Assembly: GCF_006088715.1 (NCBI RefSeq)
Contig: NZ_CP030771.1
Coordinates: forward strand, 6,777,501-6,841,500
Direction: 5' to 3'
Origin: Streptomyces sp. YIM 121038
GTDB lineage: Bacteria > Actinomycetota > Actinomycetes > Streptomycetales > Streptomycetaceae
Length of the DNA stretch: 64,000 nucleotides
Under the pieces are notes generated by a model. The model was not told the DNA's origin. It did not search any database and worked only from the letters and a program-made list of their open reading frames with translations. The position numbers and the translations under genes are program-made. Positions 26,021 to 35,614 of the stretch are shown one piece after another. Each line of letters begins with the position of its first letter. The stretch's first letter is position 1.

Positions 26021-26767
26021 ATGACGGACCTCCAGGGCAAGGCCGCGCTGGTCACGGGCGGCAGCCGGGGCATCGGGGCGGCGATCGTCAAGCGGCTCGC
26101 GCACGACGGCGCCGACGTGGCGTTCACCTATGTGAGCCCCGCGGGGAAGGCGAAGGCCGAGGCCGTCGTCGCCGAGGTGGAGGCGCTCGGGCGGCGGGCG
26201 GTGGCCGTCCAGGCCGACGCGGCGGACGCGGCGGCGGTCACCGGGGCGGTGGAGCGGGCGGCGCGCGAGCTCGGCCGCCTCGACATCCTCGTGAACAACG
26301 CGGGCGTCTTCCCGAGCGGGCCGGTCGAGGAGGTCTCCCTCGACGAGCTGGACCGCACCCTGGCGATCCACGCCCGCGCGGCCTTCCTCGGCGCCCAGGC
26401 CGCGCTCGCGCACCTGCCGGAGGGCGGGCGCATCGTGAGCATCGGCAGCAACCTCGTGGGCCGCGCGCCGTTCCCCGGCATCGTCCTCTACTCGATGAGC
26501 AAGTCCGCCCTGATCGGCTTCACCAAGGCCCTCGCCCGCGAGCTCGGCCCGCGCGGGATCACCGTCAACCTCGTCAACCCCGGCTCCACGGACACCGACA
26601 TGAACCCGGCCGACGGCCGGAGCGCCGACTTCCAGCGCGGCCTGTCCGCCCTCGGCCGCTACGCGCAGGCCGACGACATCGCGGCCACGGTGGCGCACCT
26701 GGTGGGGCCGGGGGGCCGCTCGATCACGGGCGCGGACTTCACGGTGGACGGCGGCACCAACGCGTAG
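26021..26767 (+). CDS. SDR-family oxidoreductase (FabG-like)
   Basis: 248 residues, the classical short-chain dehydrogenase length. The cofactor motif is TGGSRGIG (residues ~12-19), followed by NNAG (~90-93) and the active-site YSMSK. The C-terminal segment GRSITGADFTVDGGTNA is typical of FabG-like enzymes. It uses NAD(P)H to reduce or oxidise a carbonyl/hydroxyl substrate that cannot be named. Start ATG 26021 (MTDLQGKAALVTGG) follows GGCAGGGA; a frame extension to 25964 overlaps the operator region. The divergent TetR gene is its likely regulator. Confidence 0.9.
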   Translation: MTDLQGKAALVTGGSRGIGAAIVKRLAHDGADVAFTYVSPAGKAKAEAVVAEVEALGRRAVAVQADAADAAAVTGAVERAARELGRLDILVNNAGVFPSGPVEEVSLDELDRTLAIHARAAFLGAQAALAHLPEGGRIVSIGSNLVGRAPFPGIVLYSMSKSALIGFTKALARELGPRGITVNLVNPGSTDTDMNPADGRSADFQRGLSALGRYAQADDIAATVAHLVGPGGRSITGADFTVDGGTNA

Positions 26768-26810
26768 GCGCTTCGCTGGATTGGGCGTTACTTCGTCTGC
26801 TGGCCGTCGG

Positions 26811-26850
26811 GGGCTGGGCGCGCAGTTCCCCGCGCCCCTTCGGGGCGCTG
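26811..26850 (+). repeat. Streptomyces dispersed palindromic repeat
   Basis: The sequence CGCAGTTCCCCGCGCCCC followed by TTCGGGGCGC forms a small hairpin and is shared with 39673-39714. I recall it as a very common short repeat in Streptomyces genomes. It lies in the gap between the convergent SDR and HxlR genes, where it may act as a bidirectional terminator. Confidence 0.75.
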
Positions 26851-26860
26851 CCCCCCCCCC
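26851..26860. repeat. Run of ten C residues
   Basis: A C10 homopolymer sits between the dispersed repeat and the HxlR stop codon at 26862. It is intergenic, prone to slippage and also a common site of sequencing error. Confidence 0.8.
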
Positions 26861-26861
26861 G

Positions 26862-27218
26862 CTAAGAGGCCTCCGCTCGGTCCTGGGCCGCCATGACCTC
26901 GTCGCCGTGGGTGAAGGCCCAGGCGCCGAAGGCCTCGATGGGCGGGAGCAGGGTGCGGCCCAGGGCGGTGAGGCCGTACTCCACGTGCGGTGGGGAACCG
27001 GGGTACGACCGGCGTGTCACCAGGCCGTTGTACTCCAGGCGCCGCAGCGTCTCGGTCAGCACCTTGGAGCTGATGCCGCCGATCCGCTCGCGGAGTTCCC
27101 CGGGGCGGCGCGGGCCGTGCCGCAGGGCCCAGAGAGCCACGGCGTTCCAGGTGTGCGAGAGCAGGTCGAAGGCCAGCCGGGCGCGGCAGTCGGCGAGGAA
27201 GTCATGGGGTTCGCTCAC
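26862..27218 (-). CDS. HxlR-family winged-helix regulator
   Basis: 118 residues. The MarR-like winged helix of HxlR shows as HTWNAVALWALRHGPRRPGEL, then GGISSKVLTETLRRLEYNGLVTR and the wing YPGSPPHVEYGLTALG. HxlR proteins sense quinones, aldehydes or other electrophiles, or oxidative signals. Only Cys ~11 (DCRARLAF) is available near the N-terminus, the position used for sensing in some relatives. It is divergent from the reductase gene at 27296, the usual arrangement of a regulator with its target. Confidence 0.9.
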   Translation of the reverse strand: MSEPHDFLADCRARLAFDLLSHTWNAVALWALRHGPRRPGELRERIGGISSKVLTETLRRLEYNGLVTRRSYPGSPPHVEYGLTALGRTLLPPIEAFGAWAFTHGDEVMAAQDRAEAS

Positions 27219-27295
27219 GTACCGAATGGTGCCTGAGGTCTTTCCTACGGTCGTGTCGTGCCCCGGTCAGGGGCGTCACAGCGGGAGGAACAGGC

Positions 27296-27937
27296 ATGCG
27301 GATCGGCGTACTCGGCACGGGGAACATGGCGGACGCGCTCGGCGGGCAGTGGGCGCGGGCGGGGCACGAGGTGTTCGTGGGCGGGCGGGACGCGGCGCGG
27401 GCGGCCGAGCTCGCGGCGCGGATCGGGGCGGCCGGGCACGGATCGCCGCGGGACGCGGCGGAGTTAGGCGACGGCGCCGTGCTGCTCGCGCTGCCGTACG
27501 GGGTGGGCGAGGAGGTGGTGACCGGGCTTGCCGACGCCTTGCGCGGGCGGGTGCTCGTGGACTGCTGCAATCCGGTGGGGGAGGGGTTCACCCTGCTCAC
27601 GGGGCGGGGTCCGGCCGCCGCCGAGCGGCTCGCGGCCGCCGCGCCCGGTGCCCGCGTGGTCAAGGCGTTCAACCTGTGCCACGAGAGCGTCTGGCGGCTG
27701 ACGCCGCCGGTCTTCGACGGGCAGCGGCTCGCGGTGCCGGTGTGCGCCGACGACGCCCAAGCGCGCGACGCCGTGGGGGAGTTGACGCGCGCCCTCGGCT
27801 GTGTGCCGTACGACGCCGGTGGCCTCGGGCGGGCCGGGCTCGTGGAGGCGACGGCGGCGCTGCTCATCGGGCTGTGGGTGGGCGGCGGCGTGGACGCGCG
27901 GGCGATCATGCCGCCGTTCGACCGGGCCGGGGGCTGA
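27296..27937 (+). CDS. NADPH-dependent F420 reductase-like dinucleotide-binding protein, with a TTA codon
   Basis: 213 residues. The N-terminus is a Rossmann motif MRIGVLGTGNMADALGGQW of the NADP oxidoreductase/F420-dependent family, with VKAFNLCHE in the middle. The likely reaction is hydride transfer between NADP(H) and F420 or another small acceptor. Codon 57 (27464-27466) is TTA, the only in-frame TTA I found in this window. In Streptomyces TTA is read only by the bldA tRNA, so translation may be confined to later development. GGGAGGAA lies 6 bp before the ATG. It is divergent from the HxlR gene. Confidence 0.88.
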   Translation: MRIGVLGTGNMADALGGQWARAGHEVFVGGRDAARAAELAARIGAAGHGSPRDAAELGDGAVLLALPYGVGEEVVTGLADALRGRVLVDCCNPVGEGFTLLTGRGPAAAERLAAAAPGARVVKAFNLCHESVWRLTPPVFDGQRLAVPVCADDAQARDAVGELTRALGCVPYDAGGLGRAGLVEATAALLIGLWVGGGVDARAIMPPFDRAGG

Positions 27938-27952
27938 CGCGGCCGGGGCGGG

Positions 27953-28744
27953 CTACGGTTTGCGGGCCACCGCGCCGTACTGGGGGACGGTGGGGGCCTC
28001 GGGGCAGCGCCAGCGGGAACAGGGCTCGATGCCCGGTTCGATGAGGTCGAGGCCCTCGAAGTACGCCTGGAACTCGGTGCGGGTGCGGCCGGTGATCGGC
28101 GGTGTGGCGTTCTTGTTCCAGAAGTCCATCGCGGCCTGGTTGTCCGCCCCGCCGACGTCGGCGTCCAGGGTGGGGTGGGTCACCACGAGGTAACTGCCCG
28201 ACGGCACCGCGTCCATGAGGGTCCGTACGATCCGGAGCGTGTCGCCGGTGTCCGGGATGAAGTTGAGGATGCCGAGCAGCAGCACGGCGACCGGCCGGGT
28301 CAGGTCGAGCGTGGCGGCGGCGGCCTCCACGATCTCGCGCGCGTTGCGGGCGTCCTGGTCGACGTACGTGGTCACGCCCTCGGGCGAGCTGGTCAGCAGC
28401 GCCTGGGCGTGGGTCAGCACGATCGGGTCGTTGTCGACGTACACGATGCGGGCGTCCGGGGCCAGACGCTGCGCGACCTCGTGGGTGTTCTCGCCGGTGG
28501 GCAGGCCGGTGCCGATGTCCAGGAGCTGGCGGATGCCCCGGTCGCCCACGAGGTGGGCGACCGCCCGGCCGAGGAACGCCCGGTCCGCGCGGGCCACTTC
28601 ACCGATGCCGGGGAACATCTCGGTGACCTGCTCACCGACGGCCCGGTCCACCTGGTAGTTGTCCTTGCCGCCCAGCCAGTAGTTCCACACCCGGGCGTTG
28701 TGCGCGATGTCCGTGCGGATCCTGCCGGTGCTGTCTGCCGTCAC
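27953..28744 (-). CDS. SAM-dependent methyltransferase of the Methyltransf_19 (DUF574) family
   Basis: 263 residues. It begins with the family motif IAHNARVWNYWLGGKDNY and has the SAM-binding glycine loop QLLDIGTGLPTGENTHEVA followed by IVYVDNDPIVL. The family is strongly expanded in actinomycetes and its substrates are mostly unknown. Its GTG start overlaps the stop of the GDPD gene by 4 bp (GTGA), so the two are translationally coupled. Confidence 0.9.
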   Translation of the reverse strand: MTADSTGRIRTDIAHNARVWNYWLGGKDNYQVDRAVGEQVTEMFPGIGEVARADRAFLGRAVAHLVGDRGIRQLLDIGTGLPTGENTHEVAQRLAPDARIVYVDNDPIVLTHAQALLTSSPEGVTTYVDQDARNAREIVEAAAATLDLTRPVAVLLLGILNFIPDTGDTLRIVRTLMDAVPSGSYLVVTHPTLDADVGGADNQAAMDFWNKNATPPITGRTRTEFQAYFEGLDLIEPGIEPCSRWRCPEAPTVPQYGAVARKP

Positions 28745-29454
28745 GCCTGCGGTTCCTTCCCCGTCCCCTGGCTCGGCCGCCCCAGCACGGTGGCGAGCGC
28801 GTCCATGCGGTTCGTGGTGATCGAGTCCACTCCGTGGGACACGAGCTTACGCATGGTGCGACGGGTGTCGGCGGTCCAGGCGGAGATCAGGTAGCCCTGC
28901 CCGTGGACGTGGTCGACGAGTTCCCGATTCACGAGCCCGAAGCGGTAGTTGAGCCAGCGCGGCGTGACCGCGGCGAGCAGGGCGGGGCGCGGCGGCGCGA
29001 GCGACTTCCACGTCAGCGAGGTCTCCGCCGCCGGGTCCGCGGCCCGCACGGCGAGCATGGCGGCGGGTCCCCCGCAGTAGTACACGCGCTCCGCCGCGCC
29101 GCACTCGCCGATGACGCCGACGACCGTGCGGACCGTGTCCGGCGCCGGGTCGGGGAGGTCCACGAGGACGCGGTGCCCCGCGGTCTCCTTGAGCGCCTCT
29201 TCCAGCGTGGGTACGCCGCCGCCGGTGACGCCCCGGACCTCGGCGGCGGAGAGCACGGCCAGCGGCCGGTCGTGCTCCCACAGCCGGTCGAGGGCGGCGT
29301 CGTGCAGCAGCACGGGGACGCCGTCGGCGGTCAGGCGGACGTCGATCTCCACCGCGTCCGCGCCCCGGTCGAGTGCCGACCGCAGGGACGGCAGGGTGTT
29401 CTCGCGGACGCGGTAGGGATCGCCTCGGTGGGCCACGGCAGTCAGGGTGCGCAT
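28741..29454 (-). CDS. Glycerophosphodiester phosphodiesterase family protein
   Basis: 237 residues. TIM-barrel GDPD motifs: AHRGDPYRVRENTLPSL (HRG and the ENT Glu), DAVEIDVRLTADGVPVLLHD (metal-binding EID and HD) and a C-terminal GLVNRELVDHVHGQGYLISAWT. No signal peptide is seen, so it is probably cytoplasmic and hydrolyses glycerophosphodiesters to glycerol-3-phosphate and an alcohol. It lies 33 bp downstream of the deaminase gene on the same strand and is coupled to the methyltransferase. Confidence 0.92.
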   Translation of the reverse strand: MRTLTAVAHRGDPYRVRENTLPSLRSALDRGADAVEIDVRLTADGVPVLLHDAALDRLWEHDRPLAVLSAAEVRGVTGGGVPTLEEALKETAGHRVLVDLPDPAPDTVRTVVGVIGECGAAERVYYCGGPAAMLAVRAADPAAETSLTWKSLAPPRPALLAAVTPRWLNYRFGLVNRELVDHVHGQGYLISAWTADTRRTMRKLVSHGVDSITTNRMDALATVLGRPSQGTGKEPQA

Positions 29455-29487
29455 GGGTTCATTGTGGCCCGGGGGGTGGTGCGGGGA

Positions 29488-30534
29488 TCAGCGCGACAGC
29501 CACGTCCCGGTGTACGCGTCGATCTCCTCGCTGATGCGGCGCTTGCCCGCCTCGTCGAGGAAGGACGCCTCCACGGCGTTCTTCGCGAGGGCCGCGATGC
29601 CGCGCTCGTCGAGGTCGAGGAGGCGGGCGGCGACGCCGTACTCGTTGTTGAGGTCGGTGCCGAACATCGGCGGGTCGTCGGAGTTGATCGTCACGATGAC
29701 CCCGGCGTCCACGAACTGCTTCAGGGGGTGCTCGTCGAGCGTGGTGACCGCGCGCGTCGCTATGTTCGACGTCGGGCAGACCTCCAGCGGGATGCGGTGC
29801 TCCGCGAGGTGCGCGAGGAGCTCGGGGTCCCGGGCGGAGCTGGTGCCGTGGCCGATGCGCTCGGCGCGCAGATGCGTCAGGGCGTCCCAGACCGTCTCGG
29901 GGCCCGTGGTCTCGCCCGCGTGCGGCACGGAGCGCAGGCCCGCGGCGATGGCCCGGTCGAAGTACGGCTTGAACTGCGGGCGCGGCACGCCGATCTCCGG
30001 GCCGCCGAGCCCGAAGGAGACCAGGCCCTCGGGGCGGATGCCGTCGGTGGTGGCGAGGCGCACGGTCTCCTCGGCCGCGACGAGGCCCGCCTCGCCGGGG
30101 ATGTCGAAGCACCAGCGCAGGACGACGTTCAGCTCCGCCTCGGCCGTCTTGCGGGCCTCCTCGATGGCGGCCATGAAGGCGCGCTCGTCGATGCCGCGGC
30201 GGGTGGAGGAGTACGGGGTGATGGTCAGCTCGGCGTAGCGCACGTTCTGCCGGGCGAGCTCGCGGGCCACCTCGTAGGTGAGGAGGTGGACGTCCTCGGG
30301 GGTGCGGATGAGGTCGACGACGGACAGGTACACCTCGACGAAGTGCGCGAAGTCCGTGAACGTGAAGTAGTCCGCGAGGGCCTCGGGGTCCGTCGGCACC
30401 TTGGAGTCGGGGTGGCGGGCGGCGAGCGCGGAGACGATCCGGGGGGAGGCCGAGCCGACGTGGTGGACGTGCAGCTCCGCCTTGGGCAGACCTGCGATGA
30501 AGCTCTGAGCTCGGGATGCGGTGGTCTCGGTCAT
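29488..30534 (-). CDS. Adenosine deaminase family protein, possible aminodeoxyfutalosine deaminase
   Basis: 348 residues from the ATG at 30534, with GGGGAGGAACC upstream. Zinc-hydrolase motifs of the adenosine deaminase family are intact: LHVHHVGS (HxH), HAGETTGPETVWDAL, ERIGHG and INSDDPPMFGT. The enzyme removes the 6-amino group of an adenine-type nucleoside. Streptomyces makes menaquinone by the futalosine route, and some actinobacterial members of this family deaminate 6-amino-6-deoxyfutalosine. I recall that role for the S. coelicolor ortholog, so it is a real alternative to purine salvage. It probably heads the transcript running into the GDPD and methyltransferase genes. Confidence 0.88.
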   Translation of the reverse strand: MTETTASRAQSFIAGLPKAELHVHHVGSASPRIVSALAARHPDSKVPTDPEALADYFTFTDFAHFVEVYLSVVDLIRTPEDVHLLTYEVARELARQNVRYAELTITPYSSTRRGIDERAFMAAIEEARKTAEAELNVVLRWCFDIPGEAGLVAAEETVRLATTDGIRPEGLVSFGLGGPEIGVPRPQFKPYFDRAIAAGLRSVPHAGETTGPETVWDALTHLRAERIGHGTSSARDPELLAHLAEHRIPLEVCPTSNIATRAVTTLDEHPLKQFVDAGVIVTINSDDPPMFGTDLNNEYGVAARLLDLDERGIAALAKNAVEASFLDEAGKRRISEEIDAYTGTWLSR

Positions 30535-30694
30535 GGTTCCTCCCCGGAACAAGGCTGATCGGCTGATCGGGTGACCCGCGTGAGGTCCGGCTCATCGTAA
30601 ACAGGCCTTCGGCCCTACGGGGCCACGGCCCGGCCCCGGTCTCCCGGCGGGGCGGCACCCGGGGCCCTGCCCACGGCGGGCGGGGCCGGTGGTG

Positions 30695-31306
30695 TCAGCG
30701 CAGGCGCTCTCTCGCTGCCATCAGGGCGAAGCCCAAGAGGTTCAGGCCGCGCCAGGAGGCCGGGTCCTCGGCCCGGGGGTCGTCCGCGGCCAGGCCGATG
30801 CCCCAGACGGGGTCGACGGGGCTGGCCTCGACCAGGACGCGGTCGCCGGTGCCGGCCAGGTACGCCCGCAGGGCGGCGTCGGAGGCGAACTTCCGCTCGC
30901 TGCCCTCGGCCACGACGGCGAACCGCTCCCGCTCCCACACGGCCCCGTCGAAGCCGCGCACGAGCCGGCCGGCCCGCTTCGCCTCGGCGGGCGTACGGGC
31001 GGTGAGCACCGCGCGCTCGGCCTCCGCGTCGCCGAACAGACGGGCCTTGGCGGCCATCATCCAGTGCTCCGCCGTCGCGTACGCGACCCCGTCGGCGGTG
31101 AAGGGCGAAGGCCACCACTGGCTGAAACAGCTCGCGCCGAGGGTGCCGTCGCGGCGCGGGGCGTGCCCCCAGAAGTGCACGTACTTCACCCGGCGACCCG
31201 CCCGCACCGCGGCGGTCAGATCGGCCACCGAACGGATGTCGTCCGTGCCGGTGCGCGTGGCCGAAGGCCTGCCGGACCGCGTGTCCGCCCCCGTGTTCTC
31301 GCTCAT
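30695..31306 (-). CDS. NADAR/YbiA-family protein
   Basis: 203 residues from the ATG at 31306 (MSENTGADT). The NADAR core shows KYVHFWGHAP, CFSQWWPSPF, GVAYATAEHWMMAAKARLFGD and a C-terminal NLLGFALMAARERL. YbiA-like members hydrolyse the N-glycosidic bond of reactive riboflavin-pathway intermediates, and other NADAR proteins act on ADP-ribosylated targets. No riboflavin or ADP-ribosylation gene is adjacent, so the first role is favoured only by general similarity. It is divergent from the aldehyde dehydrogenase gene. Confidence 0.85.
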   Translation of the reverse strand: MSENTGADTRSGRPSATRTGTDDIRSVADLTAAVRAGRRVKYVHFWGHAPRRDGTLGASCFSQWWPSPFTADGVAYATAEHWMMAAKARLFGDAEAERAVLTARTPAEAKRAGRLVRGFDGAVWERERFAVVAEGSERKFASDAALRAYLAGTGDRVLVEASPVDPVWGIGLAADDPRAEDPASWRGLNLLGFALMAARERLR

Positions 31307-31378
31307 GCACGCCACCCTGGCACGCGCCACGGACATTCCGTCCGGCCTTTTCCGGGGTGACTCGACACCTGGTCGACA

Positions 31379-31414
31379 GATTCCGTCGCTTAACCAAAAG
31401 GCAACTACGGAATC
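31379..31414. promoter_or_regulatory. Inverted repeat upstream of the second aminobutyraldehyde dehydrogenase
   Basis: GATTCCGT (31379-31386) and ACGGAATC (31407-31414) are exact inverted copies separated by 20 AT-richer bases. The site lies about 100 bp before the aldehyde dehydrogenase start and about 90 bp before the divergent NADAR start. It is a candidate operator for the polyamine uptake/oxidation genes. Confidence 0.45.
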
Positions 31415-31511
31415 ACTTGTTGGACTATCGACCCTCTGTCAGGATCGGCACTCAAATCGATCTGGAACTACGCCGCTCCCTCTTCGAGGCCGGGCGGCGG
31501 AGGAGAGCGGC

Positions 31512-33038
31512 ATGCACACATTCCAGGCGCGCGATGAGTTCTTTCCGGCACGGGAGCACTTCGCGGACGGCGCGCAGTACATCGCGGGGCGGCTCACCCA
31601 CGGCACCTCGGGAAGGCACCACGCGGTCGTGGACCCGGCCACGGGCGAGGAGGTGCTCGGCTACGAGCTGGCGGGCGCCGAGGACGTGGACGCGGCCGTG
31701 GCCGCCGCGCGCGCCGCGTTCCCCGGCTGGGCGGGCGCGAGCCCCGGCGAGCGCTCCGACGCGCTGCACCGCTTCGCCGCCGAGCTGTCCGCCCGCGCCG
31801 AGGACCTCGCCCGCGCGGAGACGGTGCAGTGCGGCAAGCCGATCAAGCTGAGCCGCGAGTTCGACGTCCCGGGCACCATCGACAACACCGCCTTCTTCGC
31901 GGGCGCGGCCCGCCACCTCCAGGGCCAGTCCGCGGGGGAGTACGACGGCGGCGACCACACCTCCTACGTGCGCCGCGAGGCCATCGGCGTGGTGGGGTCC
32001 ATCGCGCCCTGGAACTACCCCCTCCAGATGGCCGCCTGGAAGGTGCTCCCCGCCATCGCCGCCGGGAACACCATCGTCCTCAAGCCCTCCGAGCTGACGC
32101 CGCTCACCTCGCTGATGTTCGCGCGGGCCGCGACCGCCGCCGGGATCCCGGACGGGGTCGTCAACGTGGTCGCGGGCGCGGGCCGCGACGCCGGTGAGCA
32201 GCTCGTGGGCCACCCGGACGTGGCCATGACCTCCTTCACCGGCTCCACGGGCGTCGGCAAGCGGGTCGCGGAGGTCGCCACCGCCACCGTCAAGCGCCTC
32301 CACCTGGAGCTCGGCGGCAAGGCCCCCTTCGTCGTGTTCGACGACGCCGACCTGGAGTCCGCCGTGCACGGCGCCGTCGCGGGCGCCCTGATCAACACCG
32401 GCCAGGACTGCACGGCCGCCACCCGCGCCTACGTCCAGCGGCCGCTGTACGACGCCTTCGTCGCCGGGGTCGCCGACCTGATGGCGACCGTGCGGCTCGG
32501 CGACCCCTGCGACCCGTCAACCGACCTGGGCCCGCTGATCTCGCACGCCCACCGCGACCGCGTCGCCGGTTTCGTCCAGCGGGCCCGCGGCTACGCGCGC
32601 GTGGTCACCGGCGGCGAGGCCCCCGAGGGCCCCGGCGCCTACTACAGGCCCACCCTGATCACCGGGGCCGCGCAGGACAGCGAGGCCGTCCAGGCGGAGA
32701 TCTTCGGGCCCGTGCTCGTCGTGCTGCCCTTCGACAGCGACGACGAGGGCATCCGGCTCGCCAACGACACGCCGTACGGGCTCGCCGCGTCCGCCTGGAC
32801 CCACGACGTGTTCCGCGCGGGCCGCGCCACCCGCGAGATCAAGGCCGGGTGCGTCTGGGTGAACGACCACATCCCGATCCTCAGCGAGATGCCGCACGGC
32901 GGCTACAAGGCCTCCGGCTACGGCAAGGACATGTCCGCCTACTCCTTCGAGGAGTACACGCAGATCAAGCACGTCATGTTCGACAACACCGCGGTGGCCA
33001 GGAAGGACTGGCACCGCACGATCTTCGGGGACCGATAG
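31512..33038 (+). CDS. Aldehyde dehydrogenase, gamma-aminobutyraldehyde/betaine-aldehyde type
   Basis: 508 residues from the ATG at 31512 (MHTFQARDEFFPARE), with GGAGAG 6 bp before it. The active site matches its paralog at 22506: HLELGGKAP for the Glu and NTGQDCTAATR for the Cys, with IAPWNYPLQMAAWKV in the coenzyme domain. It should oxidise aminoaldehydes from polyamines with NAD. It heads a co-directional series aldehyde dehydrogenase-potD-potA-potB-potC-oxidoreductase that joins uptake to oxidation. Confidence 0.9.
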   Translation: MHTFQARDEFFPAREHFADGAQYIAGRLTHGTSGRHHAVVDPATGEEVLGYELAGAEDVDAAVAAARAAFPGWAGASPGERSDALHRFAAELSARAEDLARAETVQCGKPIKLSREFDVPGTIDNTAFFAGAARHLQGQSAGEYDGGDHTSYVRREAIGVVGSIAPWNYPLQMAAWKVLPAIAAGNTIVLKPSELTPLTSLMFARAATAAGIPDGVVNVVAGAGRDAGEQLVGHPDVAMTSFTGSTGVGKRVAEVATATVKRLHLELGGKAPFVVFDDADLESAVHGAVAGALINTGQDCTAATRAYVQRPLYDAFVAGVADLMATVRLGDPCDPSTDLGPLISHAHRDRVAGFVQRARGYARVVTGGEAPEGPGAYYRPTLITGAAQDSEAVQAEIFGPVLVVLPFDSDDEGIRLANDTPYGLAASAWTHDVFRAGRATREIKAGCVWVNDHIPILSEMPHGGYKASGYGKDMSAYSFEEYTQIKHVMFDNTAVARKDWHRTIFGDR

Positions 33039-33126
33039 TCAGCACGGGCCCGGGCGCCGCGAGACCGGGCGGCGCCCGCCCCCTCACCCTCCCGCAAGGG
33101 ACCCTCCCGAAAGGGCAGACCAGCGC

Positions 33127-34371
33127 ATGGAGCAGTACGAGCCCGACCGCCTCTCCCCGGCCCAGCGGGCCGCCCTGCGGCGCGGCCTGACCAGCGGCCG
33201 GGCCGCGCTCACCCGCCGCTCGCTGCTGCGCGCCGGCACCGGCGGCGCGCTCGCCGCGGGCGGGCTCGGCGCCCTGAGCGCCTGCGGCATCCCCGCCGCG
33301 GGCAAGGGCACGGGCGGCATCGCCGCCGAGGACCGCTCGGCGAAGGAGAAGCGCGTGTCCTTCTCCAACTGGACCGAGTACATGGACGTGGACGACGACA
33401 AGCGGCGGCCCACCCTCGACGCGTTCACCAGGCGCACCGGCATCACGGTCAAGTACACCGAGGACATCAACGACAACAACGAGTTCTTCGGGAAGGTCAA
33501 ACCGCAGCTCGCCGCGGGCCAGGACACCGGCCGCGACCTGATCTGCGTCACCGACTGGCTGGCGGCCCGGCTGATCCGCTTCGGCTGGGTGCAGAAGCTC
33601 GACGCGGCCCAGCTGCCGCACGCCTACACCAATCTGTCCGCCCAGTTCCGCTCGCCGGACTGGGACCCCGGACGCGCGTACTCCTACCCCTGGACCGGGA
33701 TCTCCGCCGTCATCGCGTACAACAGGAAGGCGACCGGCGGGAAGGAGATCACCTCCGTCTCGCAGCTGCTCGACGAGCCGAAGCTCAAGGGCCGCGTCGG
33801 GTTCCTCTCCGAGATGCGCGACACCGTTGGCATGACCCTGCTCGACATGGGCAAGGATCCGGCCGCCTTCAAGGACGACGACTACGACGCGGCGATCGCC
33901 CGCCTCCAGAAGGCCGTCGACAGACGCCAGATCCGCCGCTTCACCGGCAACGACTACACCGCCGACCTCGACAAGGGCGACATCGCCGCGTGCGTGGCCT
34001 GGGCCGGTGACGTCGTCCAGCTCAAACTGGCCAACCCCGACATCGAGTTCGCCATCCCCGACAGCGGCTACATCGTCTCCACGGACAACCTCCTCATCCC
34101 CAACAAGGCGCGCCACAAGCGCAACGCCGAGCGGCTCATCGACTACTACTACGAGCCCGAGCCCGCGGCCCGGCTCGCCGCGTTCATCAACTACGTGTGC
34201 CCGGTGGACGGCGTCCGTGACGAGCTCGCCAAGATCGACCCGAAGGCGGCCCGGAACCCGCTGATCCTGCCGGACAAGGAGATGGCGGCGAAGTCCCACG
34301 CCTTCCGGTCGCTCACGCCGAAGGAAGAGACGGCGTACGAGGAGAAGTTCGCCCGGCTCACGGGCTCCTGA
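33127..34371 (+). CDS. potD: PotD-like spermidine/putrescine-binding protein
   Basis: 414 residues. The signal region has a twin-arginine TRRSLLRAG at ~residue 31 and a lipobox LSAC at ~56, suggesting a Tat-exported lipoprotein. Binding-protein blocks: VSFSNWTEYMDVDD, PTLDAFTRRTGITVKYTEDIND, FTGNDYTADLDKGDIAACV and NAERLIDYYYEPEP. It should present polyamine to PotBC. It lies 88 bp after the aldehyde dehydrogenase, and the potA gene follows after 97 bp. The paralog at 24046 shares the same blocks. Confidence 0.93.
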   Translation: MEQYEPDRLSPAQRAALRRGLTSGRAALTRRSLLRAGTGGALAAGGLGALSACGIPAAGKGTGGIAAEDRSAKEKRVSFSNWTEYMDVDDDKRRPTLDAFTRRTGITVKYTEDINDNNEFFGKVKPQLAAGQDTGRDLICVTDWLAARLIRFGWVQKLDAAQLPHAYTNLSAQFRSPDWDPGRAYSYPWTGISAVIAYNRKATGGKEITSVSQLLDEPKLKGRVGFLSEMRDTVGMTLLDMGKDPAAFKDDDYDAAIARLQKAVDRRQIRRFTGNDYTADLDKGDIAACVAWAGDVVQLKLANPDIEFAIPDSGYIVSTDNLLIPNKARHKRNAERLIDYYYEPEPAARLAAFINYVCPVDGVRDELAKIDPKAARNPLILPDKEMAAKSHAFRSLTPKEETAYEEKFARLTGS

Positions 34372-34468
34372 GCCCGCCCCCACGGGCCGCACCGGACCCG
34401 CCCGCGGCTCCCCGGCCCCCCGCACGGCGCCCGCCGTCCCGCCCGCTCACCACTCCTGGGAAGAACTC

Positions 34469-35610
<1,142 letters not shown>

Positions 35611-35614
<4 letters not shown>

